In this document: one piece after another, positions 1-5,423 of the stretch | Layout of the letters: every line of letters begins with the position of its first letter | How positions within the stretch are numbered: position 1 is the stretch's first letter | Notes under the pieces: model-generated | Told to the model about the DNA's origin: nothing | The model's input: only the letters and a program-made list of their open reading frames with translations | Databases searched by the model: none | Assembly (NCBI GenBank): GCA_019247335.1 | Contig: JAFAPB010000024.1 | Location: forward strand, 1-5,423 | DNA: 5,423 nt | Direction of reading: 5' to 3' | Source of the DNA: Candidatus Kaiserbacteria bacterium | GTDB taxonomy: Bacteria > Patescibacteriota > Minisyncoccia > Phycocordibacterales > UBA2100 | Made by a program: the position numbers and the translations under genes

Positions 1-2
1 GT

Positions 3-1580
3 CGTACGTACGCATACATTCTCGGGATTCCCTTTGTGGCGCTCTCGACCACGAATATTCCCTATGAAACCCTCTCGCTCATTCCCGAACCGGTTGCTCG
101 CCGCAACAACATCATCGCCTACGCGCACAAAGGCGACGAACTTGAGGTGGCGATGCTCGACACCGACGATCTCGCGGCGATCGATTTCATCAAAAAGAAG
201 ACGCATTTGAAGGTGCTGCCCCGTCTCACCGATGCGGCGTCGATCAAATACGCGCTCAAGCAGTATCAGCAAGGATTGAAAGACAACCTGGGCGACGTGA
301 TCGAGCGCGAGACCGCGGCGCTTGAGAAAACGACCGCTGAAGGTGAGAAAGAACTCCGCGAGGTCGCCGAGGGCGTGCCAGCGGTGCGCATCGTCGACAC
401 GCTGTTGCGCCATGCGAATGCGCAGGGTGCATCTGACATTCATATCGAGCCCTTGGAAGATTCGCTCCTCATACGCTACCGCATCGACGGGCTTCTGCAT
501 GACGCGATGGAACTCCCCAAGCATGCAGCTGCTGCGATCACGGCGCGCATCAAGGTGCTTGCCAACATGCGCCTCGACGAGCACCGCCTTCCGCAAGACG
601 GCCGCTTCGGCACCGAGAGCGGGGGAGAGCGCGTCTCATTCCGCGTATCGGTCCTGCCGACGTACTATGGCGAGAAGATCGTCATGCGACTCCTCCGCGA
701 TGCGATCTCGGGATTCACGCTCGAATCGATCGGCTTTCATGGCACGGGACTCGAGCGCATGCATGATGCGATGAAAAAAACGACGGGCATGATCCTGACG
801 ACGGGCCCGACCGGTGCCGGTAAATCGACAACACTCTATACTTTGCTTGATATCGTGAACACGCCCGACGTAAACATCTCAACTATCGAAGACCCGATCG
901 AATATCAGATGGGGCGTGTGAATCAGACGCAGGTGCGTCCCGAGATTGGCTTCACCTTTGCCAACGGGCTTCGCTCGCTCGTGCGCCAGGACCCCGACAT
1001 CATCATGGTCGGCGAGATCCGCGATAAAGAAACGGCGAGTCTTGCGATCAACGCGTCGCTCACCGGTCACCTCGTGCTCTCGACCTTGCATACGAATTCC
1101 GCCGCCGGCGCGATCGCGCGGCTCCTCGACATGGGCATAGAACCCTTCCTCCTGGTTTCCACGTTGCGCGTCATCATCGGTCAGCGTCTCGTGCGCCGTC
1201 TTGCTGCCGATCGCGATAAGTACGAACTCTCACGCGATGAGCAGGGGCAGCTCGAGCGCGTCGTCGACGCGGGCGCGGTACTCAAAGCGCTCAAGGATGA
1301 AAAGGCAGTGGAGGGGAATGCGACGTGGAAGAATATTCCTTTTTATAAACCGCACGAGAACGGCCAGACGCCGAGTGGGTACGGTGGCCGCATCGGCATC
1401 TACGAAGTCCTGCCCGTCACCTCGACCATCAAAGAACTCGTCATGGCGAATGCGACCGGCGACAAAATCGAGGAACAAGCGAAAAAGGAAGGCATGCTCA
1501 CGATGGCGGAAGACGGCATCTTCAAAGCCGCGCAGGGAATCACGACGATCGAAGAGGTGCTCCGCGTTGTTACGGAATAA
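3..1580 (+). CDS. pilB: Type IV pilus extension ATPase PilB (GspE/T2SSE family), 5'-truncated by the window edge
   Basis: Cytoplasmic hexameric ATPase that powers pilus assembly through the platform protein PilC. The first GTG, at 36, is unlikely to be the start: the frame is open to base 3 and the codons before it read YAYILGIPFVALS, which continues a typical PilB/GspE N-terminal domain. The real start therefore lies upstream. Counting from the GTG, residues 1-75 are the rest of the N-terminal domain and 80-115 a charged linker. The Asp-box region DIHIEP...YRIDG is at 134-152, RLPQDGR at 184-190, Walker A GPTGAGKST at 257-265, TIEDPIEY at 283-290, Walker B DPDIIMVGEIRD at 319-330 and the His box TGHLVLSTLHTN at 343-354. 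The C-terminal GRIGIYEVLP (451-460) is also typical. Oddity: there is no cysteine in the visible protein, so the four-cysteine zinc site common in PilB/GspE is absent. The PilB rather than PilT assignment rests on the N-terminal domain and the adjacent pilC. A GspE of a secretion system is the alternative, but the pilin context favours a pilus. Confidence 0.95.
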   Translation, partial: RTYAYILGIPFVALSTTNIPYETLSLIPEPVARRNNIIAYAHKGDELEVAMLDTDDLAAIDFIKKKTHLKVLPRLTDAASIKYALKQYQQGLKDNLGDVIERETAALEKTTAEGEKELREVAEGVPAVRIVDTLLRHANAQGASDIHIEPLEDSLLIRYRIDGLLHDAMELPKHAAAAITARIKVLANMRLDEHRLPQDGRFGTESGGERVSFRVSVLPTYYGEKIVMRLLRDAISGFTLESIGFHGTGLERMHDAMKKTTGMILTTGPTGAGKSTTLYTLLDIVNTPDVNISTIEDPIEYQMGRVNQTQVRPEIGFTFANGLRSLVRQDPDIIMVGEIRDKETASLAINASLTGHLVLSTLHTNSAAGAIARLLDMGIEPFLLVSTLRVIIGQRLVRRLAADRDKYELSRDEQGQLERVVDAGAVLKALKDEKAVEGNATWKNIPFYKPHENGQTPSGYGGRIGIYEVLPVTSTIKELVMANATGDKIEEQAKKEGMLTMAEDGIFKAAQGITTIEEVLRVVTE

Positions 1581-1601
1581 GACGTTCCACATAATTGAAA
1601 T

Positions 1602-1623
1602 GCGCGCGCCGCGAGGCGCGCGC
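1602..1623 (+). other. Perfect GC-only hairpin in the pilB-pilC spacer (terminator-like, no T tract)
   Basis: The arms GCGCGCGCC (1602-1610) and GGCGCGCGC (1615-1623) are exact reverse complements, giving nine G-C pairs around a GCGA loop, which fits the stable GNRA tetraloop rule. It begins 22 bases after the pilB stop and ends 20 bases before the pilC start. The following bases, CGTCGTCTATACTT, are not a T tract, so it is not a standard intrinsic terminator. It could attenuate read-through, protect the 3' end of pilB mRNA, or act as a processing site. The structure is certain from sequence; the function is inference. Confidence 0.6.
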
Positions 1624-1630
1624 CGTCGTC

Positions 1631-1636
1631 TATACT
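1631..1636 (+). promoter_or_regulatory. Candidate -10 box for a leaderless pilC transcript
   Basis: TATACT matches five of six bases of the TATAAT consensus. Counting from its last base as -7, transcription would start at about 1643, immediately before the pilC ATG at 1644. That predicts an mRNA with essentially no 5' leader, which agrees with the lack of any Shine-Dalgarno sequence before this ATG. No -35 match lies at the right distance, because that place is occupied by the hairpin. A chance match is possible, though AT-rich runs are scarce in this GC-rich window. Confidence 0.35.
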
Positions 1637-1643
1637 TAGTTGA

Positions 1644-2861
1644 ATGGCTCATTTCAATTACACGGCGGAGAAAAGCGATGGCGAAGTGTACAAAGGCGTC
1701 GCGGAAGCCTCGGATCGCTTCGAGCTGTACCAGATCATCCGGCGCGAGGGCGGGAAAATTCTTTCCGTCGAGGAAGACAAGAGCGGCAGCTATTTGAGCC
1801 TCTCCTTTTGGAACTCGAAATTCACGACGATCAAGGAGTACGACAAGATCCTCTTCTGCCGCAATTTGGGGGCGATGCTTGGTGCCGGCCTCTCGCTCGC
1901 ACGCGCTCTCTCCGTGCTCGAGCGACAGACCAAAAATCCGCGCCTCGCCGCGACCGTCTCGCAGATCGCGAGCGACGTACGCCGTGGCGATGCGTTGCAC
2001 GTTTCCGTCGGGAAGTTCCCGCGCGTCTTCACGCGGCTCTTTGTCGCGATGGTGCGCGCGGGCGAGGAAGGCGGCAATCTACCGAACGCGCTCAAAGTGA
2101 CATCCGACCAGATGGAGCGCATGTATCTGCTTAAGAAAAAGATCCGCGGCGCAATGCTCTACCCGTGCATCATCCTCGTCGCGATCTTCGGCATCGGCAT
2201 CCTGATGATGATCGAGGTCGTACCGACCCTGGCCCAGACCTTCGCCGAGATGAATGCCTCGCTCCCGCCCTCGACGCAGTTCGTGATCGGCATATCGAAT
2301 TTCCTCATGCGCAACACGACGCTCGCGATCGTGATCATCGTCGGCACGATTTCCGGCATCTGGACGCTGATGCGGACCAAAATGGGGAAGCGCGGTGCCG
2401 ACTGGACCTTTTTGCACGTGCCCTCGATCGGTCCCATGGTGAAAGAGGTGAACGCCGCGCGCACCGCGCGCACGCTCGCTTCGCTCTCGTCTTCCGGCGT
2501 CGATATCCTGACCTCGCTCGAGATCACACGCGAAGTCGTGCAAAATTCATTTTTTCAGGAAGTGATCGGGGAGGCGCAGCGCGATGTGGGTTCCGGCCAG
2601 CCGCTCTCCGCAACCTTCGTGCGGCATGAAAATCTCTACCCCGCATTCGTGGGCGAGATGATGGCGGTCGGCGAGGAGACGGGATCGACCGCCGAGATGT
2701 TGAAGCGTCTCGCCGATTACTACGAAGACGAGGTCGACAGGAAGACCAAGGATATGTCGACCATCATCGAGCCATTTTTGATGCTCATTATCGGCGGCGC
2801 GGTCGGGTTTTTTGCGATCGCGATGATCTCGCCGATCTACTCGCTCTCGAACGCCATCTAA
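1644..2861 (+). CDS. pilC: Type IV pilus inner-membrane platform protein PilC (GspF/T2SSF family)
   Basis: Integral membrane platform that couples PilB ATP hydrolysis to insertion of pilin subunits. The length of 405 residues is normal for the family. Two homologous T2SSF cytoplasmic domains are visible. The first, about 66-170, contains GAMLGAGLSLARALSVLE and FPRVFTRLFVAMVRAGEEGG. The second, about 270-370, contains LSSSGVDILTSLEI and YPAFVGEMMAVGEETGS. Predicted membrane segments are at about 173-195, 223-242 and 373-397, the usual three-helix layout. The start is well fixed: an in-frame TGA at 1641-1643 directly precedes ATG 1644, and MAHFNYTAEKSDGEVYKG is the typical PilC opening. There is no Shine-Dalgarno sequence. 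The gene follows pilB by 63 bases and is followed after one base by the first prepilin gene, so it may head its own transcript (see the box at 1631) as well as receive read-through from pilB. Confidence 0.96.
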   Translation: MAHFNYTAEKSDGEVYKGVAEASDRFELYQIIRREGGKILSVEEDKSGSYLSLSFWNSKFTTIKEYDKILFCRNLGAMLGAGLSLARALSVLERQTKNPRLAATVSQIASDVRRGDALHVSVGKFPRVFTRLFVAMVRAGEEGGNLPNALKVTSDQMERMYLLKKKIRGAMLYPCIILVAIFGIGILMMIEVVPTLAQTFAEMNASLPPSTQFVIGISNFLMRNTTLAIVIIVGTISGIWTLMRTKMGKRGADWTFLHVPSIGPMVKEVNAARTARTLASLSSSGVDILTSLEITREVVQNSFFQEVIGEAQRDVGSGQPLSATFVRHENLYPAFVGEMMAVGEETGSTAEMLKRLADYYEDEVDRKTKDMSTIIEPFLMLIIGGAVGFFAIAMISPIYSLSNAI

Positions 2862-2862
2862 T

Positions 2863-4581
2863 ATGCAAGGCGAGCGCGGCGTCACTTTGATCGACACTAT
2901 CGTCGGCACCGCGCTTCTCCTCCTCGTTTTCGTCGGCGTCGCCGCAGCGTTTCAGCTTTCGGTCGATGTCGTCACATCGAATAAAGCGCGCGCCGGCGCG
3001 ATCGCGCTCGTCGACGAGCGCATGGAATACATCCGGAGCCTTCCCTATACCTCGCTCGGCACCGTCGGCGGCATTCCCTCGGGCTCCATTCCGCAAAATG
3101 AATCCGTCACGCTCAACGGGGTCACCTACAATCGCCGCACGTTCATTGAGTACTTTGACGACACGAAGGACGGTTCGGGCGGTGGCGACGCCAACGGCGT
3201 ACAAGCGGATTCGAAGGCGGCAAAAGTCGACGTCTCGTGGAACTCGCGCACCGGCGTACGGCACATCATCGCGGTCACGCGCGTCTCTCCCGCCACGGGG
3301 CTCGAGAGCGCGGTCTCGGGCGGCACGCTCACTATTTTCGTCGTCGATTCGACCGGCGCCTCGCTCTCGAATGCGCAGATAACCATCGTGAATGCAACAA
3401 CTTCGGTCAATCTCACGACCTATTCCAACGCGAGCGGCACTGCGACCTTGATCGGGACGCCTGCGGGCGCGGGCTACCAGATCACGGTGACCAAATCCGG
3501 CTACTCCACCGCGCAAACGTATTTCGCGAGCGCGCAGAATACGAATCCGAATCCGGGCAACCTGACCGTCTCGAATAGCCAGACGACCTCGGCGACCTTC
3601 GCGATCGATGTGCTTGGATCAAAGACGGTGCAAAGCTGGAGTCCGGTACAGTCCGGTACATGGACGGATCCTTTTGCGGATAATTCAAATGTGGCCACGT
3701 CGACGAACATCACGATCGCGGGAGGCGTCGCGAAAATCGCCGGCTCCGCACCATACGGATCGGGCGAAGTGCAGAGCACGTCGATCTCGCCGTCGTATCT
3801 TTCGAAATGGAAACAGCTCTCCTGGACAAGTTCCGCGCCCGCCGGCACGTCGATCCTTTATCGCGTATACGACGTGAACGGCGGATCGCTTATTCCGGAA
3901 GCGCAGCTGCCGGGCAATGCCGCCGGCTTTACGAGCTCACCCATCGATCTCACCTCGATCTCGACGAGCACCTATCAGGGGCTGCGCATCGATGCGACGC
4001 TCTCGGGCTCATCCTCCGCGACCCCGTCGATCGATGCGTGGAATGTGAACTACGATTACGGACCGACGCCGCTTCCGAATATTGCGCTGACAATGACGGG
4101 TGCGAAGACGATCGGCACGGGACCGTCCGGAGCGGTCTATAAATACAGCCAAACCATCAATACCGGCGCGTCGGCTTCCGTCACCGTGCCGAATCTCGAA
4201 TGGGATGCGTACACGCTCGCGGTGGCGAGTTCCTCGAGCGCGTACGATATTGCATCGGCCTGTGGCCCGCAGCCGGAATCGCTCGCGCCGGGCGCCGCTA
4301 TGACGACGGCACTCTATCTCCTCGCTCATACGGCGAACTCGCTTTTGGTCGACGTGCGAGCGAGCGCGACGGGCAATCTCATCCCGGGTGCGAGCGTCAC
4401 GCTCTCCCGTACCGGCTTTTCGAGCGCGCTCACGAGCGACAACTGCGGCCAGGCGTTTTTCAGCGGTCTCATCGCCTCGACCTACACCATCGTCGTCTCG
4501 GCGCCTGGTTACGTCACCTATACCGGCACCAACGCCGTCACCGTGAGCGGCACGACCCGCTACTCGGTCACGCTCAATTGA
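2863..4581 (+). CDS. Large modular type IV prepilin with carboxypeptidase-regulatory-like domains, putative pilus tip adhesin
   Basis: The 572-residue product has a class III (prepilin) signal: a six-residue leader MQGERG, then the mature N-terminus VTLID and a hydrophobic helix to about residue 35. Cleavage is expected after Gly6. Mature position 5 is Asp, where pilins normally have Glu. Residues 40-150 resemble a PilV/GspI-type pilin head, with DERMEYIRSLPYTSLGTVGG and paired acidic/Gly stretches. Modules follow: a carboxypeptidase-regulatory-like beta domain (about 153-222), a Thr/Ser-rich link, a beta-rich domain (about 256-398), another beta module with NLEWDAYTL (about 406-487), and a second carboxypeptidase-regulatory-like domain (about 493-571, with IPGASVTL and VVSAPGYVTY). 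The only two cysteines are at 467 and 528. ATG 2863 is one base after the pilC stop and gives a correct-length leader. Role as adhesin or minor tip pilin is inferred; the N-terminal signal and modular make-up are seen. No sortase motif, enzyme motif or second membrane segment was found. Confidence 0.88.
   Translation: MQGERGVTLIDTIVGTALLLLVFVGVAAAFQLSVDVVTSNKARAGAIALVDERMEYIRSLPYTSLGTVGGIPSGSIPQNESVTLNGVTYNRRTFIEYFDDTKDGSGGGDANGVQADSKAAKVDVSWNSRTGVRHIIAVTRVSPATGLESAVSGGTLTIFVVDSTGASLSNAQITIVNATTSVNLTTYSNASGTATLIGTPAGAGYQITVTKSGYSTAQTYFASAQNTNPNPGNLTVSNSQTTSATFAIDVLGSKTVQSWSPVQSGTWTDPFADNSNVATSTNITIAGGVAKIAGSAPYGSGEVQSTSISPSYLSKWKQLSWTSSAPAGTSILYRVYDVNGGSLIPEAQLPGNAAGFTSSPIDLTSISTSTYQGLRIDATLSGSSSATPSIDAWNVNYDYGPTPLPNIALTMTGAKTIGTGPSGAVYKYSQTINTGASASVTVPNLEWDAYTLAVASSSSAYDIASACGPQPESLAPGAAMTTALYLLAHTANSLLVDVRASATGNLIPGASVTLSRTGFSSALTSDNCGQAFFSGLIASTYTIVVSAPGYVTYTGTNAVTVSGTTRYSVTLN
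3640..3660 (+). repeat. 10-bp direct tandem repeat inside the modular prepilin gene
   Basis: GTCCGGTACA occurs twice head to tail (3641-3650 and 3651-3660), and the preceding A extends the period-10 match to 21 bases. The unit is not a multiple of three, so loss of one copy would shift the frame and stop translation at the TGA at 3875-3877, leaving about 334 residues. It lies at residues 260-266, at the start of the second extracellular module. The repeat is exact; any slippage is speculation. Confidence 0.8.
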
Positions 4582-4582
4582 T

Positions 4583-5167
4583 ATGAACCGCGGCATGACA
4601 CTCGTCGAGGCAGTCGTATGGATCGCGATGTTCACCGCCGCGATGCTCGCGATCGTCTCGAGCGTTCTCTATTTTTATCGCACGGGCAATTTCGCGATCC
4701 AGGAAGCGACCGCGATCTCGAGCGCGCAGCGCGGCATGGATCTCATGGTGCGCACAGTCCGCGAAGCCTCGTATGCCTCGAACGGCGCGTTTCCCATCGT
4801 TTCGATCTCGACGAGCAGCATGACCTTTTATGCCGATGTCGACAGCGACTCCGCGATCGAGCGTGTGCATTACTACCTTACCGGCACCGATCTCGTGAAG
4901 GGCATTGCGGACCCGTCCGGCGATCCGCCGGTCTATCCCTCGGGCGAGTCGACGACGAGCGTTTCGGACAGCGTCCGCAATCTCTCGCAGAATCTCTCGC
5001 TCTTTTCGTACTACGATAAGAACGGCGTACAGATCACCGACATGACGCGCTTCGGCGATGTACGGCTCGTCACCATCAACCTTGTCGCTGACATCGATCC
5101 GAACCGCACGCCGACGACGACCGTTCTACGATCCTCCGCGGCGCTCCGCAATCTCGTCGGCAGATAA
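4583..5167 (+). CDS. PilW/GspJ-like minor type IV prepilin
   Basis: The 194-residue product has a very short four-residue prepilin leader MNRG. The canonical mature start MTLVE follows, with Glu at position 5, and then a hydrophobic helix to about residue 32. Cleavage by prepilin peptidase is expected after Gly4. The globular part (about 45-194) has SSAQRGMDLMVRTVREASYA (47-66), a GspJ/PilW-like feature, then an acidic turn YADVDSDSAIE (83-93), VHYYLTGTDLVKG (95-107) and FSYYDKNGVQI (141-151). There are no cysteines. The start ATG lies one base after the preceding stop (TGATATG) with no Shine-Dalgarno sequence, suggesting translation coupled to the upstream prepilin gene. By position and length it should be a minor pilin working beside the modular prepilin and the PilX-like protein. 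The prepilin assignment is strong; PilW versus GspJ naming is by resemblance only. Confidence 0.88.
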   Translation: MNRGMTLVEAVVWIAMFTAAMLAIVSSVLYFYRTGNFAIQEATAISSAQRGMDLMVRTVREASYASNGAFPIVSISTSSMTFYADVDSDSAIERVHYYLTGTDLVKGIADPSGDPPVYPSGESTTSVSDSVRNLSQNLSLFSYYDKNGVQITDMTRFGDVRLVTINLVADIDPNRTPTTTVLRSSAALRNLVGR

Positions 5168-5168
5168 T

Positions 5169-5423
5169 ATGACTATGCGCTCACACAATTCACGCGGCGT
5201 CACCACCCTCATGGTGGTCGGATTCATGGGCGTCTTTCTCATCATGGTAGGCATGATCACGAGCTATGCCTTTGAGCAGGCGAAATACGGCCGCGCGCTC
5301 TACGGACGCTTACAGGCCCTGCACATCGCCGAAGCGGGGCTCGAATATTATCGCTGGTTTCTCGCGCACAATCCGAACAATCTCACCAACGGCACCGGGC
5401 TCCCGGGCCCGTATACCTACACC
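5169..5423 (+). CDS. PilX/GspK-like prepilin, 3'-truncated by the window edge
   Basis: Only the first 85 codons are present and the frame is open to the last base. The leader MTMRSHNSRG is followed by a hydrophobic helix VTTLMVVGFMGVFLIMVGMI (11-30), and cleavage is expected after Gly10. The mature start lacks Glu at position 5 (Met is there), as in GspK and many PilX proteins. After the helix comes ALHIAEAGLEYYRWFLAHNP (50-69): the AEAG motif just past the helix is typical of PilX N-terminal domains. The start could be ATG 5169, which repeats the stop-T-ATG junction of the two genes upstream, or ATG 5175, which gives an eight-residue leader. The first is preferred because of the junction pattern. 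No Shine-Dalgarno sequence is visible. The size and nature of the C-terminal part are unknown. Confidence 0.8.
   Translation, partial: MTMRSHNSRGVTTLMVVGFMGVFLIMVGMITSYAFEQAKYGRALYGRLQALHIAEAGLEYYRWFLAHNPNNLTNGTGLPGPYTYT

Noticed and set aside
3..12. 10-bp palindrome CGTACGTACG at the window start
   Set aside because: It lies inside the pilB coding frame, is not repeated elsewhere in the window, and is too short to call a site.
1108..1119. 12-bp palindrome GCGCGATCGCGC within pilB
   Set aside because: It encodes conserved residues of the ATPase with the common codons GCG, ATC and GCG; a codon-use coincidence.
1567..1595. Possible promoter TTGTTA, 17-base gap, CATAAT ahead of the hairpin
   Set aside because: The spacing is right but the -35 match is only four of six and lies inside the pilB coding end. 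It would transcribe the hairpin as a leader, so it is weaker than the TATACT box next to the pilC start.
1595..1636. TTGAAA (1595-1600) as -35 paired with TATACT (1631-1636)
   Set aside because: The gap is 30 bases, far from the usual 16-18, and the hairpin lies between the two.
1230..2000. 256-residue open frame on the minus strand
   Set aside because: It overlaps the 3' part of pilB, the spacer with the hairpin, and the 5' part of pilC. Its Arg-rich, low-complexity translation is typical of an antisense shadow in GC-rich DNA.
2788..3516. 242-residue open frame on the minus strand
   Set aside because: Antisense to the pilC end and the modular prepilin. Composition is dominated by Arg, Asp and Ala from reversed codons, with no recognisable domain.
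4009..4635. 208-residue open frame on the minus strand
   Set aside because: Arg/Asp/His-rich antisense shadow of the modular prepilin C-terminus and the next gene start.

Overview
The window is a single-strand (+) type IV pilus operon fragment of five genes. It opens inside the extension ATPase gene pilB, which is cut at its 5' end. The complete inner-membrane platform gene pilC follows. Then come three genes whose products all start with a prepilin-type N-terminus: a 572-residue modular surface prepilin, a 194-residue PilW/GspJ-like prepilin, and a PilX/GspK-like prepilin cut off by the end of the window. Every other long open frame is a shadow of these five. No RNA gene, mobile element, CRISPR array or gene-free stretch above 300 bases was seen.

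The DNA is GC-rich. All five genes share one codon style, with Ser mostly TCG or AGC and Leu mostly CTC, so nothing looks recently imported. I see no clear Shine-Dalgarno sequence ahead of any start, and three consecutive junctions have the form stop codon-T-ATG. The modular prepilin, the PilW-like protein and the PilX-like protein resemble families I associate with Candidate Phyla Radiation bacteria (Patescibacteria, Parcubacteria-type such as Kaiserbacteria). That assignment is inference from protein character and was not confirmed by a search.

Layout: pilB ends at 1580. A 63-base spacer holds a perfect 9-bp GC hairpin with a GCGA loop, then a TATACT box placed so that pilC could be transcribed as a leaderless mRNA from about its own ATG. 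From pilC onward the genes are separated by one base each, which implies co-transcription and probably coupled translation.

Working together, PilB would hydrolyse ATP in the cytoplasm and drive PilC in the membrane, which extracts and stacks pilin subunits. The three prepilins sit in the order of the minor-pilin priming complex of other bacteria (PilV/GspI, PilW/GspJ, PilX/GspK). The large first prepilin carries about 400 residues of beta-rich modules on a pilin stem, so it is a plausible tip adhesin. No major pilin, prepilin peptidase (PilD), retraction ATPase (PilT) or PilMNO gene lies in this window.
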